Assembly (NCBI RefSeq): GCF_030347395.1
Contig: NZ_CP128170.1
Coordinates: forward strand, 62,001 to 126,000
Direction of reading: 5' to 3'
DNA length: 64,000 nucleotides
Origin: Microbacterium sp. ET2
GTDB lineage: Bacteria > Actinomycetota > Actinomycetes > Actinomycetales > Microbacteriaceae
The first letter of the stretch is position 1. Each line of letters begins with the position of its first letter. Shown here in pieces: positions 8,212 through 17,058 of this stretch. The notes beneath the pieces are model-generated. The model was not told the DNA's origin and made no database searches. It saw only the letters and a program-made list of their open reading frames with translations. The translations under genes were made by a program, and so were the position numbers.

Positions 8212-9213
8212 TCACGCCTGACAGGACGGACACCAATACAGCTTGCGAGAAGCTGCTTCCTCCACCACGATCGACGTGCCGCAGACCCGACAGGGCAGAC
8301 CCGCGCGACCGTAGACCCAGTGCCGATGCTCGCGGCGGGCCATCGCACTGCGCCTCTCCTTCGCGGTGAGTCCGTCGCGCGTCATCATCTGACCCGTCTC
8401 GACGCCGATGAGCAGGAGCCGCGACCAGTCGCGCCAGATCTCGCGCACAGTCTCCTCAGGCACCTCCCGGCCCGGCGTGTGCGGGTTGAGCCTCGCGCGG
8501 AACAGCAGCTCCGCACGGTAGACGTTGCCGATGCCGCTGACCACGCTCTGATCCATGAGAAGCAGTCCGATCGGCGTCACGGTGCGCCGCACCCGTGCGA
8601 TGAAGCGCTCCTCCCCCTCGTGGGCATCGTCGACGAGGGGGTCGGGTCCGAGCTTCGCCAGAGACTGCTGCACCTCATCGGGGGTCTGGATCACGCATGC
8701 GGTCGGACCCCGCAGATCGGCGCAGGTCAGCTCCGTCAGCAATCGCAACCGCACCTGGCCGCGCACCGGCGGAGGCCACTCGGCCGGGTCGCCCTCCCCC
8801 GCCAGGCCCGTGGTCTCCTCCGACATGCGCACACGACCGCGCGCGCGACGGGGCGCGCCGATCGAGGTCAGGGAGTTCTCGCCCGCTGCATCGAGGATCG
8901 CCTCCTCGGGCGTTCCGCGCTGATTGGTCTGCCCCATCCGACCATTCGAGGCGGCGATGGTCGGGTCGGAGACGATCTCACCGGCGAAGTCCCACGCTCC
9001 GTACAGACCAAGGTGCACGCGTAGCCAGAGGTCACCGTCGAAGGCGACGAACATCTGCTTCCCGACGGCGCGGGATTCGATCGCTTCACGCCCGTCGATG
9101 AGCGCGGCGCCCTCGGCGAAACGACCCTGGGGGCTCGATGCCGACACCGTTCGCCCGACGAAGTTCTGCGCGATCTGACGGGCGATGCGGTGGACGGAAT
9201 GGCCCTCCGGCAC
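8212..9213 (-). CDS. nei: Fpg/Nei family DNA glycosylase (endonuclease VIII type)
   Basis: 333-residue base-excision repair glycosylase/AP-lyase that removes oxidised bases. It begins MPEGHSVHR, so the catalytic Pro2 and Glu3 are present after removal of Met1; MPEGH marks the Nei branch rather than Fpg (MPELPE). The helix-two-turn-helix part SVVSGIGNVYRAELLFRA (about residues 227-244) and a C-terminal zinc finger with two CxxC pairs (CRVC ... CPSC) are intact. A polar, low-complexity insertion of about 60 residues (about 85-145) between core strands makes it longer than E. coli Nei (263). It starts 5 nt after rpiB, so the two are co-transcribed. Confidence 0.93.
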   Translation of the reverse strand: MPEGHSVHRIARQIAQNFVGRTVSASSPQGRFAEGAALIDGREAIESRAVGKQMFVAFDGDLWLRVHLGLYGAWDFAGEIVSDPTIAASNGRMGQTNQRGTPEEAILDAAGENSLTSIGAPRRARGRVRMSEETTGLAGEGDPAEWPPPVRGQVRLRLLTELTCADLRGPTACVIQTPDEVQQSLAKLGPDPLVDDAHEGEERFIARVRRTVTPIGLLLMDQSVVSGIGNVYRAELLFRARLNPHTPGREVPEETVREIWRDWSRLLLIGVETGQMMTRDGLTAKERRSAMARREHRHWVYGRAGLPCRVCGTSIVVEEAASRKLYWCPSCQA

Positions 9214-9218
9214 CGGTG

Positions 9219-9782
9219 TCAGCCGGCCTCGGGGTCGAACGAGCTGGTGTCGTCGGCCAGGACGTCGGGCTGCACGTCATCCGCCGTCCCCGGACCGGTC
9301 GCGCGGGGATCGGGGCCGAGGCTCCCGTCGGTCTCGAACGCCGCGATCTGCGCGATACGGCGCTCATGCCGCTCCTCACGGGAGAACGGCGTCTCGATGA
9401 AACGGTCGATGAACGCCGACGCCTCGTCGAACGTGTGCTGCCTTGCACCGATGGCGATCACATTGGCGTCGTTGTGCTCGCGTGCGAGCTCCGCCGTGGC
9501 GATACTCCACACCAGCGCCGCGCGGATGCCGTCGACCTTGTTCGCGGCGATCTGCTCGCCGTTGCCCGAGCCCCCGAACACCACCCCGAGCGCCTCGAGT
9601 CCCGCTGCCTGGTCACGCACGACGGCCTGAGCGGCGCGGATGCAGAAGGCGGGGTAGTCGTCGAGCGCGTCGTATTCGATCGGACCGTGATCGATGACCT
9701 GATGCCCCTGCGCGGCGAGGTGATGCTGAAGCTGCGTGGAGAACTCGAGACCGGCGTGATCGGTGGCGATGTGGATGCGCAT
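9219..9782 (-). CDS. rpiB: ribose-5-phosphate isomerase B
   Basis: Interconverts ribose 5-phosphate and ribulose 5-phosphate in the pentose phosphate pathway. The 187-residue protein opens MRIHIATDHAGLEF and carries GGSGNGEQIAANK, the RpiB phosphate-binding/active-site loop. The last 35 or so residues are Asp/Pro-rich and extend beyond the usual fold. The second in-frame ATG (9782) is preferred over 9791: it gives the conserved N-terminus and lies 7 nt after a TAGGAT -10 that itself contains the first ATG. nei follows after 5 nt. Confidence 0.93.
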   Translation of the reverse strand: MRIHIATDHAGLEFSTQLQHHLAAQGHQVIDHGPIEYDALDDYPAFCIRAAQAVVRDQAAGLEALGVVFGGSGNGEQIAANKVDGIRAALVWSIATAELAREHNDANVIAIGARQHTFDEASAFIDRFIETPFSREERHERRIAQIAAFETDGSLGPDPRATGPGTADDVQPDVLADDTSSFDPEAG

Positions 9783-9789
9783 GGCCTTC

Positions 9790-9795
9790 ATCCTA
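9790..9795 (-). promoter_or_regulatory. -10 element, leaderless promoter of rpiB
   Basis: TAGGAT on the minus strand, 7 nt before the ATG at 9782. It overlaps the alternative ATG at 9791, which argues against that start. Confidence 0.5.
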
Positions 9796-9843
9796 GGGAG
9801 GCGGGATCGGGCGTCGGGATCCGACGGGGACGGCGGCGCCAGG

Positions 9844-11049
9844 TCAGGGCGCGATGCCCGAGACCGCAGGCTTGAAGCCGGCTCGGACGTTCTCGCAGCA
9901 CCCCGGGCGACACACGTCGAACCAGGGCCCGAGATCGGTCCGATGCGGCCGGTCAGCTGCGGGCATGCCCGTCAGTCGCTCCTCGATGAGGTCGACGAGC
10001 CCGCGCACGTACGCCGGATCGATGCCCGGTGTCTGCGTCCGCACCGCGCGGAGCCCCGCCTCCTCGGCGGCTTCCATCGCTTCGGTGTCGAGGTCCCACA
10101 TGACCTCCATGTGGTCGCTGACGAACCCGAGCGGGACGATCACCACCGCCTGCGCTCCGGCGTCGGGGAGCCCTTCGATGACGTCGACGACGTCCGGCTC
10201 GAGCCAGGGCTGGGTCGGCGGGCCCGACCGCGACTGGTACACGAGCTGCCAGGGGACCTCTGCCGCCGCCGGGATCTCGGCAGCGATATCGGCCATCACG
10301 ACCTCGGCGACCGCGAGGTGCTGTGCTTCGTAGGCGCCTCCCGGACCGAAATCACGGTCTCGGGGGCCTGAACGCTCGGCATCGGCGGTGGGGATGCTGT
10401 GCGTGGAGAACAGCACCCGGATTCGCGACGGGTCGATCCCGTCCTCGAGCAGCTGCGAGACGGCCCTGTGCACTCCATCGACGAACGGCCGGACGAACCC
10501 GGGGTGGTCGAAGAACTGGCGCACCTTGTCGATGGTCACGGTGTCACCCAGGCCCGTCTCCTCGAGTGCCCGGGCGAAGTCCTCGCGGTACTGCCGGCAG
10601 CTGGAGAAGGAGCTGTACGCGCTGGTCGCAAGTCCGAGGAGGGTCGTGTGCCCGGCGTCTGCCGCCTGACAAACCGCCTCGTCGAGGTAGGGTGCCCAGT
10701 TCCGGTTGCCCCAGTACACCGGCAGGTCGATGCCCCGCGAGGCGAGCTCTGCTTCGAGGGCGGCCTTCAGTGCGCGATTCTGGGCGTTGATCGGACTGAC
10801 ACCGCCGAAGTGGCGGTAGTGGTGAGCGACTTCCTCGAGACGCTCGTCGGGGATGCCGCGACCGCGCGTGACGTTGCGCAGGAACGGGATGACGTCGTCC
10901 TGCCCCTCGGGGCCGCCGAAGCCGGCGAGCAGCACGGCGTCGTAGGCCACGGGTGTCTCGACGTGCGGCGATCCCGAGGCGGCGGCCGGGGAGGCGAACA
11001 GAACCGTGGGCGTGTCGGAGGCGGCATCCTGGGGGGCGAGATCGGTCAC
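9844..11049 (-). CDS. hemH: ferrochelatase (coproporphyrin ferrochelatase, CpfC/HemH family)
   Basis: 401-residue enzyme that inserts Fe(II) into the porphyrin. In actinobacteria the family works in the coproporphyrin-dependent haem pathway, so coproporphyrin III is the expected substrate. Core signatures are GFGGPEG, HYRHFGGVSPIN and FSTHSIP (His ligand). The C-terminus has CRPGCCENVR; with a further Cys in SSCRQYR this fits the [2Fe-2S] cluster ligands known in actinobacterial ferrochelatases. A 30-residue N-terminal extension precedes the fold. The start is GTG at 11049. The gene diverges from pepN; rpiB and nei lie downstream on the same strand after 61 nt. Confidence 0.93.
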   Translation of the reverse strand: MTDLAPQDAASDTPTVLFASPAAASGSPHVETPVAYDAVLLAGFGGPEGQDDVIPFLRNVTRGRGIPDERLEEVAHHYRHFGGVSPINAQNRALKAALEAELASRGIDLPVYWGNRNWAPYLDEAVCQAADAGHTTLLGLATSAYSSFSSCRQYREDFARALEETGLGDTVTIDKVRQFFDHPGFVRPFVDGVHRAVSQLLEDGIDPSRIRVLFSTHSIPTADAERSGPRDRDFGPGGAYEAQHLAVAEVVMADIAAEIPAAAEVPWQLVYQSRSGPPTQPWLEPDVVDVIEGLPDAGAQAVVIVPLGFVSDHMEVMWDLDTEAMEAAEEAGLRAVRTQTPGIDPAYVRGLVDLIEERLTGMPAADRPHRTDLGPWFDVCRPGCCENVRAGFKPAVSGIAP

Positions 11050-11170
11050 CCTGCCATCCTCGCACCGCGCGACGGCACTGGCGCCGGGCGTAGGCTGGTG
11101 CAGTTGTCAGCGGTGCCGGTGCCACAGGGCCGCGCCGTTTCGCTACCCCCACAACCCCGGGAGAACAGCC

Positions 11171-13717
11171 GTGCCAGGAGAGAACCTCACCCGCCTCGAG
11201 GCGCAGGAGCGTCGTGCCGCCGTCGACACCGACTCCTACGAGGTCGACCTCGACCTCACGCGGGGTGCCGAGATCTTCGGTTCCCGCACCGTCGTCCGCT
11301 TCCGCGGGCAGTCGGGGAGCTCGACCTTCATCGACCTCATCGCGCGCGAGGTCCGTGAGATCACCCTCAACGGCCGCTCGATCGATCCCGCCACGGCATT
11401 CGCCGACTCGCGCATCGCGCTGGATGCTCTCGCCGAGCACAACGAACTGGTCATCGACGCCGATTGCGCCTACACCAACACCGGTGAGGGTCTGCACCGC
11501 TTCGTCGATCCTGTCGACGGCGAGGTCTACCTGTACTCCCAGTTCGAGGTTCCCGACTCTCGCCGCATGTTCGCCGTCTTCGAGCAGCCCGACCTCAAAG
11601 CCACCTTCCGATTCACGGTGACTGCTCCCGAGACCTGGGAGGTCGTCTCCAACTCGCCCACCCCCGAACCGGCCCGTCACGACGACGGGACAGCGACCTG
11701 GGAGTTCGAGCCGACACCTCGCATCTCCTCGTACATCACCGCTCTCATCGCCGGACCCTACGAGAAGACCTTCTCCGAGCTCACCAGTTCATCGGGTCGG
11801 GTCATCCCGCTCGGCGTCTACGCCCGCAAGAGCCTGTGGAACCACCTCGACGCCGACTACGTCTTTGACAAGACGCGACAGGGCTTCGCCTACTTCGAGG
11901 AGAAGTTCGACTACCCCTACCCGTTCGCCAAGTACGACCAGCTCTTCGTTCCGGAGTTCAACGCCGGCGCCATGGAGAACGCGGGCGCGGTGACCTTCAC
12001 CGAGACCTACGTGTTCCGCAGCAAGGTGACCGACGCCGTCCGCGAGCGCCGTGTGGTCACGATCCTCCACGAGCTCGCACACATGTGGTTCGGCGACCTC
12101 GTCACGATGAAGTGGTGGAACGACCTCTGGCTGAACGAATCGTTCGCCGAGTGGGCCTCCACGATCGCCACCGCCGAGGCGACCGAATGGACAGAGGCCT
12201 GGACGACCTTCAACGCCATGGAGAAGACCTGGGCGTACCGGCAGGATCAGCTCCCCTCCACCCACCCGGTCGTCGCCGAGATCAACGACCTCGAGGACGT
12301 CCAGGTCAATTTCGACGGCATCACCTATGCCAAGGGCGGATCGGTTCTCAAGCAGCTCGCCGCATGGGTCGGTATCGAGGCGTTCTTCGCCGGGGTGGCG
12401 GCCTACTTCACGAAGCACGAATGGTCCAACACCGAGCTGTCGGATCTTCTGACCGAGCTCGAGGCGACGAGCGGTCGGGAGCTGACCACCTGGTCGAAGA
12501 AGTGGCTCGAGACCGCCGGGGTGAACACCCTCTCCCCCGTCATCGACGAATCCCCCGACGGCACGATCCGTCGATTCGCGATCATCCAGACCGCCCCGGC
12601 GGACTACCCCACGATCCGCCCGCACCGTCTCGGCGTCGGCTTCTACTCCCTCCGGGGCGACGACCTGGTGCGCACCCACGCGGTGGAGCTGGACGTCGAC
12701 GGCGACCGCACCGAGGTGCCGGAACTGGCGGGCATCGTCCGCCCTGACCTGGTGCTGCTCAACGACGGAGACCTCGCCTACGCGAAGATCCGGTTGGACG
12801 AGCGTTCCCTCCAGACCGCCATCGACCACCTCTCGAAGATCTCCGATCCGCTGGCGCGATCGCTGGTGTGGGGCGCGGCGTGGGACCAGACTCGGGATGC
12901 CGAGGCCTCAGCCACCGACTACGTCGATCTCGTCCTGCGCAACATCGCCTCCGAGACCGAGTCGACCACAGTGCGCACGACCCTGGCGCAGCTGCTGCTG
13001 GCCGCGACGTCGTACGTCGCGCCAGAGAAGCGCGACGACACCCGTCGCCGGGTCGCCGGACACCTGTGGGCTCTGGCGCAGAATGCCGCGGCCGGCAGCG
13101 ACAGCCAGCTGCAGTTCGTCACCTCCTTCGCGGCGGCGGCCTGTACCGACGAGCAGTGGGCGGCGGTGAAGACCCTCCGCGAGGGCGACGTCGTGCTCGA
13201 CGGTCTGCAGATCGACACCGACCTCTCCTGGCAGCTTCTGGTCTCCCTCGCCGCCGGCGGGGTCGCCTCCGTCGGCGACATCGAGACCGCCCTGGCCGCG
13301 GACAACACCGCCAAGGGCGGCGAGTTCGCCGCCCAAGCCCGCGCCGCCCTGCCCTTCCCCGAGGCCAAGCGTGCCGCGTGGGCGTCATTGATCGACCGTG
13401 ACGACCTTCCCAACACGGTCGTGCGGTCCGCCTCCCTCGGATTCGTCAACCCCGCCGGCCGCGACCTCCTCACCGATTACGTGCAGCCCTACTTCGAGAT
13501 GCTGCTGCCGGTCTGGGAGTCGCGCACCTACAAGATCGCGGAGTACCTGATCTCGGGGCTCTACCCGGCGCCGCTGGCAGACGCCGCCCTTCGCGACGCC
13601 ACCCGCGCGTGGCTCGCCGACCACGCGGACGCCCCGGCCGCTCTTCGCCGACTGGTGCAGGAGAACCTCGCCGGCGTCGAGCGGGCATTGGCTGTCCAGG
13701 AGCGCGACGCGCAGTAA
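11171..13717 (+). CDS. pepN: aminopeptidase N (M1 family)
   Basis: 848-residue cytosolic zinc aminopeptidase that removes N-terminal residues during peptide turnover. It has the M1 substrate-anchoring GAMEN motif (about residue 266), the zinc site HELAHMW (about 300) with the third ligand Glu in NESFAEW (about 322), and a helical ERAP1-like C-terminal domain. Length fits actinobacterial PepN. The GTG at 11171 follows GGGAG with proper spacing and gives the conserved PGENLTRLEAQERR start; the open frame upstream has no RBS. A hairpin terminator follows the stop codon. Confidence 0.96.
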   Translation: MPGENLTRLEAQERRAAVDTDSYEVDLDLTRGAEIFGSRTVVRFRGQSGSSTFIDLIAREVREITLNGRSIDPATAFADSRIALDALAEHNELVIDADCAYTNTGEGLHRFVDPVDGEVYLYSQFEVPDSRRMFAVFEQPDLKATFRFTVTAPETWEVVSNSPTPEPARHDDGTATWEFEPTPRISSYITALIAGPYEKTFSELTSSSGRVIPLGVYARKSLWNHLDADYVFDKTRQGFAYFEEKFDYPYPFAKYDQLFVPEFNAGAMENAGAVTFTETYVFRSKVTDAVRERRVVTILHELAHMWFGDLVTMKWWNDLWLNESFAEWASTIATAEATEWTEAWTTFNAMEKTWAYRQDQLPSTHPVVAEINDLEDVQVNFDGITYAKGGSVLKQLAAWVGIEAFFAGVAAYFTKHEWSNTELSDLLTELEATSGRELTTWSKKWLETAGVNTLSPVIDESPDGTIRRFAIIQTAPADYPTIRPHRLGVGFYSLRGDDLVRTHAVELDVDGDRTEVPELAGIVRPDLVLLNDGDLAYAKIRLDERSLQTAIDHLSKISDPLARSLVWGAAWDQTRDAEASATDYVDLVLRNIASETESTTVRTTLAQLLLAATSYVAPEKRDDTRRRVAGHLWALAQNAAAGSDSQLQFVTSFAAAACTDEQWAAVKTLREGDVVLDGLQIDTDLSWQLLVSLAAGGVASVGDIETALAADNTAKGGEFAAQARAALPFPEAKRAAWASLIDRDDLPNTVVRSASLGFVNPAGRDLLTDYVQPYFEMLLPVWESRTYKIAEYLISGLYPAPLADAALRDATRAWLADHADAPAALRRLVQENLAGVERALAVQERDAQ

Positions 13718-13731
13718 GCAGCATCCCTGAC

Positions 13732-13765
13732 GACGCGGCCCCCAGGAGATCCTGGCGGCCGCGTC
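13732..13765. terminator. hairpin terminator after pepN
   Basis: Two nested inverted repeats: GACGCGGCC/GGCCGCGTC outside and CCAGG/CCTGG inside, 14 nt after the pepN stop. The 3' flank also holds the -10 of the next gene, so termination and initiation abut. Confidence 0.55.
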
Positions 13766-13767
13766 GT

Positions 13768-13773
13768 TAGGAT
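13768..13773 (+). promoter_or_regulatory. -10 element, leaderless promoter of the mscS-like gene
   Basis: TAGGAT within GTCGTTAGGAT, ending 8 nt before the ATG at 13782. The same 11-mer precedes orn at about the same distance. Confidence 0.5.
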
Positions 13774-13781
13774 CTGGGACG

Positions 13782-14910
13782 ATGACCTTCACCGCTGTCT
13801 CCGAGAACGACGCATCCGTCGAAGAGCCTCCCGCCCTTCCTGCGCCCTGGGACGCGATCGTCCCCGTCCTCCAGGAGGTCGGGTGGCGCGCCCTCCAGGT
13901 CGCGATCATCGTCGTGGCCGCGCTGCTCATCGCCATCATCCTCCGCGCCGTCATCCGCAGGGTCGTCGATCGCATCGTCTCGGGGGCGAAGAACCGCGCC
14001 CGCGTCGATGACACGCAGGCGCTGGAGCGCTCTCCCGTCGCTCAGGTGCGCGTCGTCCAGCGGACCCGCACGCTGGGGTCCATCCTGCAGAACATCGTCG
14101 GGGTCACGATCATCATCGTGGCACTGCTGCTCATCGTCTCGGTCATCAACCCGGACATCCTCGGGTCGCTCACCCTCCTCACCGCCGCCATCGGCGCAGG
14201 CCTGGGCTTCGGCGCCCAGAACATCGTCAAAGATGTCCTCAACGGCATCTTCATCGTCGCCGAGGATCAGGTGGGGATCGGCGACGTCGTGGATGTGGGG
14301 CTCGCCACCGGCATCGTGGAGTACGTCAGCGTGCGAGTCACACACGTACGCGACGTCAACGGCACCCTGTGGTACGTCCGCAACGGCGAGATCACCCGCA
14401 TCGGCAACCTGTCGCAGGGATGGTCGCGGATCATCGTCGACGTCGGGGTTCCCGTCGACTCCGACGTCGACGAGGTCGAGCATGCTCTGCAGGATGCCGC
14501 GGCGGGCCTCGCGAAGGACCCGAAGTGGCGCTCGCGGATCGTCGACCGTCCGGAGGTCTGGGGGTTGGAGGCCGTCACCGGCGAAACCCTGGTCCTGCGC
14601 GTGGTGATCCGAACCCGGGCCCACTCGAAGGACGATGTCGCCAAGGAGCCTGCGTGTGCGCGTGAAGCGGGCGACCGACGACCTGGGACTGGCCGCCACC
14701 ATCTCCTCGGTGCGGCTCGAGGGCCACGACGGCGCACACCGCGTACGCGGCGCGAATCCGCCCAAGACGAAGCCCACCCCGGTGCCGATCGCGACGGAGC
14801 GGCCTGTCTGGCGCCCGAAGCTGCGCCCCCGCCGGTCGCGGGAGAACCCGCCGCCGCCGGGCACGACACCGCGCCCCGACCCCACGACCGGCCCCGATGC
14901 GGACGCGTAG
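13782..14910 (+). pseudogene. small-conductance mechanosensitive channel (MscS family), +1 frameshift
   Basis: MscS-type tension-gated channel that releases solutes on hypo-osmotic shock. The first reading frame gives about 289 residues: a helix at about 35-55, a second at about 105-125, and the pore-lining helix with LTAAIGAGLGFGAQNIVKD, then the cytosolic beta domain (VGIGDVVDVG). After AKE (codons ending 14648) the frame should continue [17 protein letters not shown], but that sequence lies one frame over; one extra C in the CC at 14649-14650 accounts for it. Repaired, the product is 375 residues ending at 14910. Unrepaired, translation enters a nonsense tail to 14966. Sequencing error or genuine inactivation cannot be separated here. 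Confidence 0.85.
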
Positions 14911-14962
14911 ATTGGAGGTCGGCGCCGCGGAGGGCGCCGCCCGCGGAAGGAGTGCCGAGCCG

Positions 14963-15373
14963 GTGAGTGACGCCGAGACATCGCCACGGTCGTTCTACGA
15001 CGAGGTGGGCGGTCATCCCACCTTCGTCCGACTCGTAGACGTCTTCTATCGCGAGGTGGCCGCCGACGAGGTCCTGCGGCCGATGTACCCGGAGGAGGAC
15101 CTCGGGCCGGCCAAGGAGCGCCTGACGTTGTTCCTCGAGCAGTACTGGGGCGGCCCGCCGACATACAGTCAGCAGCGTGGCCACCCGCGCCTGAGGATGC
15201 GGCACTCCCCGTTCCACGTCAACCCGGACGCGCGGGACCGGTGGCTGCGCCACATGCGGACCGCCGTCGACGAGCTCCGCCTGCCTCCCCTGCACGAGGA
15301 GACGCTCTGGGACTACCTCCACCGGGCAGCCTTCGCGATGGTGAACACCTTCGAACAGACTCGGGGGTCGTGA
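14963..15373 (+). CDS. glbO: truncated haemoglobin, group II (GlbO type)
   Basis: 136-residue 2-over-2 globin that binds haem and O2. Group II hallmarks are present: [10 protein letters not shown] and [10 protein letters not shown] with the proximal His at about residue 81, a B10 Tyr in DVFYREV (about 29), and the G8 Trp in [10 protein letters not shown] (about 118). The GTG at 14963 has AAGGAG about 10 nt upstream and gives [16 protein letters not shown]; earlier in-frame codons fall inside the mscS tail. The stop overlaps the next start by one base (TGATG), so globin and FAD dehydrogenase are translationally coupled. Confidence 0.93.
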   Translation: MSDAETSPRSFYDEVGGHPTFVRLVDVFYREVAADEVLRPMYPEEDLGPAKERLTLFLEQYWGGPPTYSQQRGHPRLRMRHSPFHVNPDARDRWLRHMRTAVDELRLPPLHEETLWDYLHRAAFAMVNTFEQTRGS

Positions 15374-17040
15374 TGGCAGCGGCGTCGACGATCCAGACCG
15401 ATGTCCTGGTGATCGGGTGGGGCCTGGCGGGCCTGGTCGCCACCGCCGAGGCGGTCACCGCCGGAAAGCACGTGATCCTGCTGGACCAGGAGCCGCGCAC
15501 CAATGTCGGCGGTCAGGCCTGGTGGTCCTTCGGCGGGCTCTTCCTGGTCGACACCCCCGAGCAGCGGCGGATGGGAGTGCGGGACTCCCTCGCCCTTGCC
15601 GAACAGGACTGGTGGGGAACCGCCGGCTTCGACAGACCCGAAGACCTGTGGCCGAGGCGCTGGGCACAGGCCTACCTCGACTTCGCCGCGGGCGAGAAGC
15701 GCGCGTGGTTGCGCGGCAAAGGGATGTCTTTCTTCCCGGTGGTCGGCTGGGCCGAACGCGGCGGGTACGGCGCGACCGGCCCCGGCAATTCGGTTCCGCG
15801 CTTCCACATCACGTGGGGCACGGGGCCCGGCGTCGTGGCGCCCTTCCTCCGAGACGTCGAACGCGCGGAGTCGGAGGGTCGGGTGACGATCCTGCCCCGC
15901 CACCGGGTCACGGGGCTCATCGCCCGCGAGGGAGGGATTTGTGGGGCGGAGGGCGAGATACTCGCACCCTCAGGCGCGGCTCGCGGGCGCCTGAGTTCGC
16001 GCGAGGTGGTCGGCGACTTCCAGATCACAGCCGGTGCAACCATCGTCTCGTCGGGAGGGATCGGCGGCAACCACGATCTCGTCCGTCAGGCGTGGCCGGA
16101 TCGCCTGGGCGCCCCGCCGCAGCGGATGCTCGCAGGCGTCCCCGCCTACGTCGACGGTTCGATGATGCACACAGCCACCGCCGCGGGTGCGCGCGTGATC
16201 AATCGCGATCGGATGTGGCACTACGTCGAGGGACTTCACAACGTCGAGCCGGTCTGGCCGGGCCACGGGATCCGCATCCTGCCCGGGCCCTCGTCGCTGT
16301 GGCTGGACGCCCGCGGAACCCGCCTTCCCGTGCCCCTCTACCCCGGATTCGACACCCTGGGGACGCTCGCCCACCTGCGCCGGACAGGATTCGACCATTC
16401 CTGGTTCGTGCTCTCGTCCCGCATCGTGGAGAAGGAGTTCACACTGTCGGGAAGCGAGCAGAATCCCGACCTGACCGGCAAGGACCTCCCGCTTCTGATC
16501 CGATCGCGTCTGGGCAAGGGTGCCGCCGGGCCGGTGAAGGCGTTCCTCGATCGCGGTGAGGACTTCGTGGTACGCGACACCCTCGACGATCTGATCGCAG
16601 GCATGCAGGCCCTTCCCGGCGGCGATGTCCTGGATGGCGCACAGGTGCGGCGCGAGGTCGAAGCCCGCGACCGCGAGGTCGAGAACGCCTTCACCAAGGA
16701 CGCGCAGATCGCATTGCTGCGCTCCGCTCGCGCATTCCGCGGTGACCGGCTTATCCGCACCGCCGCACCGCACCGACTCCTCGACCCCAAGGCCGGTCCC
16801 CTCATCGCGGTGCGTCTCGGTATCGTCACGCGGAAGACCCTCGGTGGGATCGAGACGGATCTGGATGGACGCGCCCTGGGCGAGCACGGTGCCGCCGTGC
16901 CGGGCCTGTTCGCCGCGGGCGAGGCGAGCGGCTTCGGCGGGGGCGGCGTCCACGGATACCGGGCGCTCGAGGGAACCTTCCTGGGCGGATGCCTCTTCAG
17001 CGGCCGGGCGGCGGGACGGGGCGCCGCCGCCGCAGTGTAA
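15373..17040 (+). CDS. FAD-binding dehydrogenase (fumarate reductase / ketosteroid dehydrogenase-like)
   Basis: 555-residue flavoprotein. The dinucleotide-binding fold is at the N-terminus (VLVIGWGLAGLVATAEA, about residues 11-27) with the acidic ribose-binding residue in LLDQEP. The C-terminal FAD motif GLFAAGEASGFGGGGVHG is also clear. It belongs to the FAD-binding-2 superfamily, with a substrate-capping domain between. Members are usually annotated only as FAD-binding dehydrogenase and the substrate is unknown; steroid or short-chain unsaturated acids are possible. The ATG shares a base with the glbO stop. It converges with the next gene after 18 bp. Confidence 0.88.
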   Translation: MAAASTIQTDVLVIGWGLAGLVATAEAVTAGKHVILLDQEPRTNVGGQAWWSFGGLFLVDTPEQRRMGVRDSLALAEQDWWGTAGFDRPEDLWPRRWAQAYLDFAAGEKRAWLRGKGMSFFPVVGWAERGGYGATGPGNSVPRFHITWGTGPGVVAPFLRDVERAESEGRVTILPRHRVTGLIAREGGICGAEGEILAPSGAARGRLSSREVVGDFQITAGATIVSSGGIGGNHDLVRQAWPDRLGAPPQRMLAGVPAYVDGSMMHTATAAGARVINRDRMWHYVEGLHNVEPVWPGHGIRILPGPSSLWLDARGTRLPVPLYPGFDTLGTLAHLRRTGFDHSWFVLSSRIVEKEFTLSGSEQNPDLTGKDLPLLIRSRLGKGAAGPVKAFLDRGEDFVVRDTLDDLIAGMQALPGGDVLDGAQVRREVEARDREVENAFTKDAQIALLRSARAFRGDRLIRTAAPHRLLDPKAGPLIAVRLGIVTRKTLGGIETDLDGRALGEHGAAVPGLFAAGEASGFGGGGVHGYRALEGTFLGGCLFSGRAAGRGAAAAV

Positions 17041-17058
17041 GGGAAGGCGCTCAGCCGT

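Noticed and set aside
13782..14966. Programmed +1 ribosomal frameshifting in the mscS-like gene
   Set aside because: No slippery/pause signature, and the same decamer occurs on the opposite strand in the other broken gene, so the mRNA context is not shared.
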